Of a stretch of 21,225 bases of DNA, positions 15,090-21,225 are shown piece by piece (position 1 is the stretch's first letter; each line of letters starts with the position of its first letter). The notes below the pieces were generated by a model, which was not told where the DNA came from, did not search any database, and saw only the letters and a program-made list of their open reading frames with translations. Location of the stretch: assembly GCA_964596775.1 (NCBI GenBank), contig CAZQVN010000062.1, positions 1 through 21,225 of the forward strand, given 5' to 3'. The DNA is from CAZQVN01 sp964596775 (GTDB taxonomy: Bacteria > Eisenbacteria > RBG-16-71-46 > JABDJR01 > JAWXBZ01). A program made the translations under genes and the position numbers.

Positions 15090-16468
15090 TTCGGAAGCAG
15101 GATATTCTCGATCGCGCTTTGGAGTGGCAGCTCAGGCCAAATGTCGTCGAAAAGGACTATGTTCTTGGCTGGATCCTGGCGGCCATCGGCGTCCATCCGG
15201 TCACGAGTGAGGCCTGGATCTTCAAGGGTGGAACCTGCCTCAAGAAGTGCTTCTTCGAGACATACCGATTCTCGGAAGACCTCGACTTTTCACTCATGCC
15301 CGCGGCACCCTACATCGCCGCGGATCTTCTTCGAGTCCTCAGGGAAGTGACTGAGGAAGTCACGGAGCGGTCAGGAATCCGCTTTCCCGTCGACACCATC
15401 ACGATTCGGGAGCGAACCGACAAGCTCGGGCGCCTGACGTTCGAAGGCAAGGTGGGGTATGTCGGGCCGCTTGCCTACCCTGGGCCACCGCGTATCCTGT
15501 TCGACCTTACGCACCACGAACCGATTCTGGATCCCGTTGTTCGACGGCCCGTATTCCACCCCTACCCTGATGAGCTTTCCGGGGAGGGAACCGTCGCGAC
15601 CTATTCTCTCAACGAACTCTTCGCGGAAAAGACCCGCGCTCTCATGGAGCGAAGCCGGCCCAGGGACCTGTACGACGTGGTGCATATTCTCGACAATAGG
15701 GCGGATGCTCTGGACATGCCCACCGCACGCCGACTCTTTCACGGCAAGTGCTCCGTCAAGGGGCTCGCTCCTCCATCAGCAGGAGCGCTTCTCGTAATTG
15801 TTGAGAACCAACCGGAGCTGCGCAGCGAATGGGAGAACATGCTCGGACATCAGCTCCCGATTCTGCCACCGCTCGAGCCCTTGATGGAGCGCCTTCCGCA
15901 GGTGCTCGGGTGGCTCGATGAGACCGCGCCGTTCCCCGTTCGGCCACCGGTCGCGAGTATTCCAGCCGATCAGGAAAGAGTGGCTCCCGCGGGAATCCGG
16001 TACTGGAACAGCTCTGTGCCCGTGGAGTCGATTCGATTTGCCGGATCGAATCGACTGTTGCTCGAGTTCGAATATCACGGCGCGCGAAGGATCGTGGAAC
16101 CCTACTCATTCCGCAGAGGGGCGATGGGAAACCTGCTTCTCTACGCTTTTGAGCTGGCTTCCGGTCAGATCAAGGCATTTAATGTCAGCAAGATAGGCAA
16201 CCTGGGGGTCACACGACGGACGTTCGTCCCCCGGTACCAGATCGAGTTCTTCGAAACGGGACCTCTGGTTGCTCCTGCCGTTCGTCCGGGAGTGCGCTCC
16301 AGCCGGAGAAGCAGCCTGTCGTTAGCGCCAAAGTACGTCTACAAGTGCATCGAATGTGGCAGGGAGTTCAGACACAAGAGGCGCAATGCGAGGCTGGGCA
16401 GTCACAAGGACCGGTCCGGTGATCCGTGCCCTGGTCGCCGAGGAGAGTTCCTCGGGGAAGTTGATTGA
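15086..16468 (+). CDS. abiEii: AbiEii-type nucleotidyltransferase toxin with WYL-like domain and CCHC zinc motif
   Basis: This encodes 460 residues from the TTG at 15086. The first roughly 290 residues match AbiEii nucleotidyltransferase toxins: start MIRKQDILDRALEWQLRP, then VVEKDYVLGW, FKGGTCLKK (Gly48-Gly49-Thr50), RFSEDLDFSL (Asp65, Asp67), and the EKTRALMERSRPRDLYD block (Lys182, Arg193-Asp197). Members such as MenT add nucleotides to tRNA. Beyond the usual end, residues about 303-390 look like a WYL ligand-sensing domain (RIVEPYSFR, LLLYAFEL, IKAFNVSKIG, RYQIEF). Then comes a small zinc motif C421-x2-C424-x15-H440-x7-C448. TTG overlaps the antitoxin stop by four bases (TTGA) and gives the family N-terminus; a GTG at 15044 is an alternative. 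Confidence 0.82.
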   Translation: MIRKQDILDRALEWQLRPNVVEKDYVLGWILAAIGVHPVTSEAWIFKGGTCLKKCFFETYRFSEDLDFSLMPAAPYIAADLLRVLREVTEEVTERSGIRFPVDTITIRERTDKLGRLTFEGKVGYVGPLAYPGPPRILFDLTHHEPILDPVVRRPVFHPYPDELSGEGTVATYSLNELFAEKTRALMERSRPRDLYDVVHILDNRADALDMPTARRLFHGKCSVKGLAPPSAGALLVIVENQPELRSEWENMLGHQLPILPPLEPLMERLPQVLGWLDETAPFPVRPPVASIPADQERVAPAGIRYWNSSVPVESIRFAGSNRLLLEFEYHGARRIVEPYSFRRGAMGNLLLYAFELASGQIKAFNVSKIGNLGVTRRTFVPRYQIEFFETGPLVAPAVRPGVRSSRRSSLSLAPKYVYKCIECGREFRHKRRNARLGSHKDRSGDPCPGRRGEFLGEVD

Positions 16469-16489
16469 AGGGGCCGCGGGTCGTGTAAA
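16461..16489 (+). promoter_or_regulatory. Weak putative promoter before the RelE-UvrD gene
   Basis: TTGATT (16461-16466), overlapping the AbiEii stop, and TGTAAA (16484-16489) are 17 bases apart, each matching the consensus at four positions. It suggests the helicase gene may be expressed on its own as well as by read-through from the AbiE operon. Confidence 0.35.
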
Positions 16490-16518
16490 CTGCTGCGAGA
16501 AACCAAGGAGCCGCCCCC

Positions 16519-18603
16519 ATGGACTTCCGCATCGCCGACACGTTCACCGACAGCCTCTCCCGCCTGACCGGCGACGAGCAGAAGGCCGTCAAGACGACGG
16601 CGTTCGATCTCCAGATGGACCCGTCCAGCCCGGGAATGAAATTCCATCGCCTCGACAAGGCGAAGGACCGGAACTTCTGGTCCGTCCGCGTCAACGACGA
16701 CATCCGCCTCATCGTCCATCGGAACGCGTCGAGTCTCCTGCTCTGCTACGTAGGCCATCACGATCAGGCCTACGGCTGGGCCGAGCGGCGCAGGCTGGAA
16801 ACGCATCCGAAAACCGGCGCCGCGCAACTCGTCGAGATCCGCGAGACCGTGAAGGAAGTCGTCATCCCGCAGTACGTGCATGAAGTTCCGGTTCCGACTG
16901 CTGCCGTGGAAGCCCAGCCGGTCTTCGGCGGCGTGACCGACGAGGACCTGCTCGGTTACGGTGTGCCACCCGAGTGGCTCGCGGACGTTCGCGGAGCCAC
17001 GGAGGAGTCCTTCCTGGCGCTGGCTGATCATCTGCCTGCGGAGGCCGCCGAGGCCCTGCTGGAGCTGGCCGTCGGAGGTACGCCGCGCGTCGCGGTCGTG
17101 GCGGAACCGGAGCAGGATCCGTTCGAGCATCCCGACGCGCAGCGCCGCTTCCGCATCATGACGAACCGGGAGGAACTCGAACAGGCACTGGCCTATCCCT
17201 GGGAAAAGTGGACGATTTTCCTGCACCCCGAACAGCGCCAGTGGGTGGAGAAGGATCAGTCGGGCCCCGCCCGTGTGTCCGGTTCCGCGGGCACCGGCAA
17301 GACGATCGTGGCGCTGCACCGCGCGGCCCACCTGGCTCGGACGCAGCCGGACAGCCGCGTCCTGCTCACCACGTTCTCGGACACGCTGGCCGGCGCGCTG
17401 CGTACGAAGCTCAAGCGCCTCCTCCATCACGAGCCGCGTCTCGGCGAGCGGATCGACGTGTACGCCATGGATGCCATCGGCATGCGCCTCCACAAGGCGC
17501 ACGTGGGCCCGCCGCACATTGCGGAACGGGCGGAGCTTCGCGACGCGATCACCGCGGCCGCGGCCACCGTTGCCGATCACCGGTTCAGCCTGCAATTCCT
17601 TCTCGCCGAGTGGGATCAGGTCGTGGATGCCTGGCAGCTCGAGTCCTGGGAGGCCTATCGTGATGTGGCCCGGCTCGGCCGAAGAACGCGGCTTCCGGAG
17701 GCGCGGCGCGCCGTTCTCTGGTCGATCTACGAGAAGGTCCATGCGGACCTCCGGAAGAAGGGGTGGATCACCCGTTCCGGGATGTTCCACGCGCTCGCCC
17801 GGGCGCTGGAGGAGAGCGGAAAGGTGGTCTTCGACAACGTCGTCGTCGACGAGGCCCAGGATCTGTCGGTGGCGCATCTCCGGTTTCTCGCGGCACTCGG
17901 CGGTCGGCGGCCGAACGCCCTGTTCTTCTCCGGTGATCTCGGCCAGCGCATCTTCCAGCAACCGTTCTCCTGGAAATCGCTGGGCGTCGACGTGCGCGGG
18001 CGCTCCCGCGTTCTCCGCGTGAACTACCGGACGTCACACCAGATCCGGAGCCAGGCCGACCGGCTCCTCGGGCCGTCGCTCACCGACGTGGACGGCAACA
18101 CCGAGGACCGGAGCGATACGATCTCCGTGTTCAACGGGCCGCCCCCGGTGATCCGCACGATGAAAACAAAGGCGGAGGAGTCGCAGATCGTGGCGGAATG
18201 GCTGAACGGCCGAATCAATGAGGGTCTACTGCCGCATGAGATCGGCCTCTTCGTGCGGTCCGACGCGGAGCTGGATCGGGCCCGGACCGCGGCGGCCGCC
18301 GCAGGCCAGGAGGTCCGCATCCTGGACGACGAAATGGAAACCACCGCCGGAGCCGTATCGCTGTCCACCATGCACCGGGCCAAGGGGCTGGAATTCCGTG
18401 CCGTGGCCGTCCTGGCCGTGGACGATGAGATCGTGCCGCTGCAGTTCCGCCTCGAGTCCGTCGGCGACGACGCAGACCTGCAGGAGGTGTACGATACGGA
18501 ACGTCAGCTGCTGTATGTGGCGTGTACGCGGGCCCGCGATCATCTCCTGGTGACCTGTGTGGAGCCGGGGTCCGAGTTTCTGGACGACATGAAAGTGTCC
18601 TGA
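16519..18603 (+). CDS. RelE/ParE-like domain fused to UvrD/Rep-type SF1 helicase
   Basis: This encodes a 694-residue protein. Residues 1 to about 85 resemble a RelE/ParE toxin fold (LTGDEQKAVKTTAFDLQMDP, then FHRLDKAKDRNFWSVRVNDD and IRLIVHR). A linker of about 150 residues follows. The rest is an SF1 helicase with all key motifs: Walker A GSAGTGKT (255-262), DEAQ (444-447), GDLGQ (472 on), NYRTS (502 on), STMHRAKGLEF (616 on) and YVACTRARDHLLV (666 on). It would unwind DNA 3'-5' or act on RNA-DNA hybrids, with the N-terminal domain acting as nuclease or sensor. AAGGAG lies eight bases before the ATG. No small antitoxin gene is next to it. It sits 50 bases after AbiEii in the defence cluster. 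Confidence 0.88.
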   Translation: MDFRIADTFTDSLSRLTGDEQKAVKTTAFDLQMDPSSPGMKFHRLDKAKDRNFWSVRVNDDIRLIVHRNASSLLLCYVGHHDQAYGWAERRRLETHPKTGAAQLVEIRETVKEVVIPQYVHEVPVPTAAVEAQPVFGGVTDEDLLGYGVPPEWLADVRGATEESFLALADHLPAEAAEALLELAVGGTPRVAVVAEPEQDPFEHPDAQRRFRIMTNREELEQALAYPWEKWTIFLHPEQRQWVEKDQSGPARVSGSAGTGKTIVALHRAAHLARTQPDSRVLLTTFSDTLAGALRTKLKRLLHHEPRLGERIDVYAMDAIGMRLHKAHVGPPHIAERAELRDAITAAAATVADHRFSLQFLLAEWDQVVDAWQLESWEAYRDVARLGRRTRLPEARRAVLWSIYEKVHADLRKKGWITRSGMFHALARALEESGKVVFDNVVVDEAQDLSVAHLRFLAALGGRRPNALFFSGDLGQRIFQQPFSWKSLGVDVRGRSRVLRVNYRTSHQIRSQADRLLGPSLTDVDGNTEDRSDTISVFNGPPPVIRTMKTKAEESQIVAEWLNGRINEGLLPHEIGLFVRSDAELDRARTAAAAAGQEVRILDDEMETTAGAVSLSTMHRAKGLEFRAVAVLAVDDEIVPLQFRLESVGDDADLQEVYDTERQLLYVACTRARDHLLVTCVEPGSEFLDDMKVS

Positions 18604-18620
18604 GTGTCAAAGGGAGCATC

Positions 18621-19565
18621 ATGAAGAACGAGGACAACGCAACCCGGGGGCGGCGGACGATCGTCGGCGCCCTGTCCGGAAGACCGATCACGCTCCCCGA
18701 CGTCAACGCCCCGCCGATGCCGGCGATCGCCGCGCCGGGCGTCGTTCACGACGGCCGGCCCGCCGAGGCGTTCGGCGGGATCGACTCGTCCCGGGGCTAT
18801 CCGGACGTGCGGAGCTTTCGCAGGAAGTTCGGGCTGGTCATTCCGGCCACGAACACGAGCATGGAGCACGAGCTCTGGAGTCTCATCATCCGGAATCCGG
18901 GTCTCCGGGGGGTGGGCCTGCACACGGCGAACGTCATCACGCCGAAGCCGAAGCTGGAAACGGCGGCCGACCTGCTGGAGTACAAGCGGCAGTTCCTCGG
19001 CGGCCTGAAGGCGGCGGTGGACGCGGCGCGGCTGGCCGAGCCCGAATACATGATCATGGGCATGAGCCTGGAACACATCATTGCGGGGATCGAGGAGATC
19101 CGCGCGCCGATGGCCGAGATCGAATCCTACTCCGGCCTGTCCTGGGCCACCTGGCACGACGCCGCTCCGGCGGCGCTCGGGAAGTTCGGGGCGAAGCGGA
19201 TCGGGCTGCTCACGCCGTTCGACGCGAAAGGCAACGAGTCCGCCACCCGGATGTTCGAGGACCTCGGTTTCGAGGTCGTTTCGAGCTTCGGCTTTTCCTG
19301 CGCGAATGCGCTGCACATTGCGCATGTTCCCGACTGGGCCAGGGAGAGGGCGATCCTCGAGTTCCTGGCCACCCGCGGGAACCGCCTCGACGCGGTCGTC
19401 CAGTGCGGAACGAACATGAGCCTGATCGACGTGACGGAGAGGCTGGAGCCGGTCCTCGGCATCCCGATCCTCGGGATCAACGCGGTGACGTTCTGGTACG
19501 CCCTGCGCGAAAACGGGATCGACGGCTCGCTGGCCGGCGGGGGGCGGCTGCTCAGGGAGTTCTGA
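18621..19565 (+). CDS. Asp/Glu racemase-superfamily enzyme (arylmalonate decarboxylase / maleate isomerase-like)
   Basis: This encodes 314 residues: an N-terminal extension of about 65 residues, then the two-lobed fold shared by arylmalonate decarboxylase, maleate isomerase and Asp/Glu racemases. Landmarks are FGLVIPATNTSMEHEL (with the Asn of the first lobe), IMGMSLEHI (Gly147), KRIGLLTPF, and VVQCGTNMSLIDVTERLEP (Cys262) followed by GIPILGINAVTFWYALR. Maleate isomerase uses two Cys; here the first position is Gly147 and only Cys262 remains, the pattern of arylmalonate decarboxylase (Gly74/Cys188). The reaction is therefore more likely decarboxylation or a related carbanion step, but the substrate is unknown. 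GGGAG precedes the ATG; the helicase stop is 17 bases upstream, so co-transcription is possible. Confidence 0.85.
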   Translation: MKNEDNATRGRRTIVGALSGRPITLPDVNAPPMPAIAAPGVVHDGRPAEAFGGIDSSRGYPDVRSFRRKFGLVIPATNTSMEHELWSLIIRNPGLRGVGLHTANVITPKPKLETAADLLEYKRQFLGGLKAAVDAARLAEPEYMIMGMSLEHIIAGIEEIRAPMAEIESYSGLSWATWHDAAPAALGKFGAKRIGLLTPFDAKGNESATRMFEDLGFEVVSSFGFSCANALHIAHVPDWARERAILEFLATRGNRLDAVVQCGTNMSLIDVTERLEPVLGIPILGINAVTFWYALRENGIDGSLAGGGRLLREF

Positions 19566-19568
19566 TCA

Positions 19569-19584
19569 TCGCCGCGTCCGGCGA
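19569..19584. terminator. Small GC hairpin between convergent genes
   Basis: TCGCCG and CGGCGA form a perfect 6-base stem with a 4-base loop in the 44-base gap between two convergent genes. It has no U-run on either side. Its position suits a bidirectional terminator, but the short stem makes this weak. Confidence 0.25.
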
Positions 19585-19609
19585 CAGGAACCGGGACGAC
19601 GGCGCGCGG

Positions 19610-20995
19610 TCAGGGCGACCCGCCCCCGAACACCATCCTCCGTCTCACCGCCCCGCCCCGATGCACGATGCTGTACGTGTATACCCCCGCCGCCAGCCCC
19701 TCCGGCGGGTCGAACACCACCTCGTGCCGCCCCGCGTCCAGGTCGCGATCGTCGAGAAGCGTGGCCACCAGCCGTCCGGCGATGTCGTGAACGCGGAGCG
19801 TGGCCGGCCCCGGTGCGGGGAGCGCGAACGTTATGGTCGTCCGCCGGGAGAACGGATTCGGCGTGTTCGCCGCCGGCACGGGTTGATCGATCGCCGGGCG
19901 TTCCGGTTCTCCGGTTCCGGTGACCGACAGCGGCATCCACCAGAGGCCGTCGATCCGCGCGGCGTAGAGGCGATCCCCGGCGGCCGCCAGGCTGTAGAGA
20001 TAGGACGGGACACCGGGATCGAATAGCGTCCAGCTGTCGCCCGCGTCCGTGGAACGGTAGATCACGTGCTGGTTGTTGAGAAAGATGGCCGCGGCGTAGA
20101 AGATGGCCCCGCTCGATGTCACCTCGGTTTCGAGCGGATTCGGAAAGCCGCTGCTCTTCAGCCTCCAGCTCAAGCCCTGGTCCGTGCTCCGGTGGATCGT
20201 GTTCGTGGTTCCGGCCATGAGGAACGCGCCGTTGTCCGCCATGTCGGTGATGATGAGCCCCGGCGCCAGGTTGACCTCCTGCCACGTGTTCGAGCCGGCC
20301 GGCAGGCGGTACACGTTTCCGTTGCCGCCGGCGCCGGCCACGATCGTCGATCCGCTCAACGTCATGGAGTACACGGTTCCGGAAATGCAGAGGGGATAGC
20401 CGTCGTACCGCGGGGTCCAGACCGTCGGGGCCGCAAGATCGAGCGCAAAGACCCCCGACCCGAGCGTGGCGGCGTAAAGGAAACCGTCCCGTTCGACGAA
20501 TCCGGAAATCGTGAAGGCCCCGGCCCCTCCGAGCCCGGCGTTCACGGCCTGCCACGAGGCGCCGCCGTTCGTCGAGCGGAAGACGCCCTGGTTGTACGTG
20601 CCCGCCCACAGCGCCCCGCCGGCCGGAATCACCGCCTCGATCCCGCCCGCCTCCGGATGCACGACGGAGGTGGCGCTCCAGGCGGCTCCGTCGTTCGTTC
20701 CGATGTGCACGACGGTCTCCGTTCCGGCGTAGAGCGTCGTCCCGTGCCGGCTCAACGAATAGATGTCGGAGGCGGGGAGCGCGGTGACGCGGGTCCATGT
20801 GGCGGCGGCGGGACGGGGTGCCGCATGGATGAGCACGGCCGCCAGGATCAACGACCACCGCACGGTTTTCGACCGGCCGGAGGGCCGCCGCGGGGGCGCG
20901 AGGCCAGGGCTCCGGCGGGGTCGGTTCGGCACTACCGCGGGCGGATCCAGGGCATCGTTCGCGCGATGGTCGAAAGCGTCGGTTCCTGACGTCAC
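19610..20995 (-). CDS. Secreted BNR/sialidase-like beta-propeller protein with FlgD-like C-terminal Ig (type A sorting-like) domain
   Basis: This encodes 461 residues. GTG 20995 has a perfect GGAGG seven bases upstream, which leaves an unusually long Arg/Pro-rich n-region (44 residues) before the hydrophobic signal core RWSLILAAVLIHAA ending in Ala residues. An in-frame GTG at 20863 would give a standard signal peptide but lacks a ribosome site. The body is a beta-propeller with repeated Asp-box-like motifs (STNGGASW, STDQGLSW, STDAGDSW, GTNDGAAW). The last roughly 85 residues (NTPNPFSRRTTITF through LRVHDIAGRLVATLLD to GVYTYSI and RRMVF) form a FlgD-like Ig domain, which in many FCB-group bacteria marks surface or secreted proteins. 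Function unknown; it probably binds or displays at the cell surface. Confidence 0.85.
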   Translation of the reverse strand: MTSGTDAFDHRANDALDPPAVVPNRPRRSPGLAPPRRPSGRSKTVRWSLILAAVLIHAAPRPAAATWTRVTALPASDIYSLSRHGTTLYAGTETVVHIGTNDGAAWSATSVVHPEAGGIEAVIPAGGALWAGTYNQGVFRSTNGGASWQAVNAGLGGAGAFTISGFVERDGFLYAATLGSGVFALDLAAPTVWTPRYDGYPLCISGTVYSMTLSGSTIVAGAGGNGNVYRLPAGSNTWQEVNLAPGLIITDMADNGAFLMAGTTNTIHRSTDQGLSWRLKSSGFPNPLETEVTSSGAIFYAAAIFLNNQHVIYRSTDAGDSWTLFDPGVPSYLYSLAAAGDRLYAARIDGLWWMPLSVTGTGEPERPAIDQPVPAANTPNPFSRRTTITFALPAPGPATLRVHDIAGRLVATLLDDRDLDAGRHEVVFDPPEGLAAGVYTYSIVHRGGAVRRRMVFGGGSP

Positions 20996-21064
20996 GGGCG
21001 ATCCTCCGCGCGGTGGCGGGCTCGGTTCCGGGAAGCGCCGGCCCGCGGGAGGGCCGCGGGCGCG

Positions 21065-21073
21065 ATTTTATCA
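21065..21073 (-). promoter_or_regulatory. Putative extended -10 element for the beta-propeller gene
   Basis: On the minus strand TGATAAAAT combines an extended TG with TAAAAT, 5 of 6 matches to the -10. No good -35 is seen. Transcription would start near 21058, about 60 bases before the start codon, with the GGAGG site in the leader. Confidence 0.38.
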
Positions 21074-21109
21074 CGGACAAATCTCGCCCCGGAAAGAGGT
21101 ATTTCCCGC

Positions 21110-21115
21110 TATAGT
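21110..21115 (+). promoter_or_regulatory. -10-like TATAGT directly before the lipoprotein start
   Basis: TATAGT lies six bases before the ATG at 21122, so a transcript would begin at or next to the A of the start codon and be leaderless. The only purine-rich ribosome-like stretch (around 21091-21099) is more than 20 bases from the ATG. No clear -35 is present. Confidence 0.38.
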
Positions 21116-21121
21116 GTCGCC

Positions 21122-21225
21122 ATGCAGCGCATCTGTATCGGAATTATTCTGGGAATGGTGATGGTCGCCTGCGGCACGGCCGGCACGAACCAGTCCGCCG
21201 ACGCGAACCGGACGGCCGACACGAA
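21122..21225 (+). CDS. 5' end of a putative lipoprotein gene, cut by the window edge
   Basis: An open frame starting at ATG 21122 runs off the right edge. The visible 34 residues begin MQRICIGIILGMVMVACGTA and continue into an Asn/Ala/Thr/Asp-rich stretch. This is a lipoprotein signal peptide: a short basic start, a hydrophobic core, and a lipobox-like MVAC whose Cys would be lipidated. The mature domain is outside the window, so no function can be given. It is divergent from the beta-propeller gene, with about 126 bases between the two starts. No close Shine-Dalgarno exists, in line with a leaderless transcript. Confidence 0.7.
   Translation, partial: MQRICIGIILGMVMVACGTAGTNQSADANRTADT

Noticed and set aside
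1..21225. CRISPR arrays, tRNA or rRNA genes, insertion sequences
   Set aside because: No regularly spaced repeats, cloverleaf-like segments, rRNA-like conserved stretches or transposase and integrase motifs were seen on either strand.

Overview
The window looks like a high-GC bacterial chromosome fragment, probably metagenomic. Most coding stretches appear to be about 65-75% GC, judged by hand from single lines. Genes mostly have GGAGG-type ribosome binding sites and sigma-70-like promoters. A secreted beta-propeller protein at the right end finishes in a FlgD-like Ig / type A sorting-like domain, which is common in FCB-group candidate phyla such as Candidatus Eisenbacteria. This lineage is a guess from one domain plus GC content; no rRNA or tRNA gene is visible.

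Left part (1-7851), housekeeping and metabolism: a truncated exported protein (-), a periplasmic YceI-family protein (-), an AIM24/TIGR00266 protein (-), an ABC-2 type exporter (ATPase plus fused two-module permease, +), an Eis-like GNAT acetyltransferase (+) whose stop overlaps the start of a rhodanese/metallo-beta-lactamase fusion related to ETHE1 persulfide dioxygenases (+), and a pRiA4b ORF-3-like protein (+).

Centre (about 7852-18603), a defence island of three adjacent modules on the + strand. First, a two-gene restriction-modification system: an SF2 helicase with a C-terminal PD-(D/E)XK nuclease, then a beta-order DNA methyltransferase whose middle section has clearly lower GC than its ends. 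Second, after a 373-base AT-richer gap, an AbiE-type (type IV) toxin-antitoxin pair whose AbiEii nucleotidyltransferase carries an extra C-terminal WYL-like domain and a CCHC zinc motif. Third, a RelE/ParE-like domain fused to a UvrD/Rep-type SF1 helicase. The AT-richer spacers and the lower GC of the AbiE genes suggest acquisition in pieces.

Right part (18621-21225): an Asp/Glu racemase-superfamily enzyme with the Gly/Cys pattern of arylmalonate decarboxylase, the convergent beta-propeller gene (-), and the start of a divergent lipoprotein gene cut by the window end. No CRISPR array, IS element, integrase or tRNA was recognised.

The most unusual items are the AbiEii-WYL-zinc fusion, the RelE-UvrD fusion, the mosaic methyltransferase specificity region, the rhodanese domain without its catalytic cysteine, and a probable CTG start codon with a perfect Shine-Dalgarno on the Eis-like gene.
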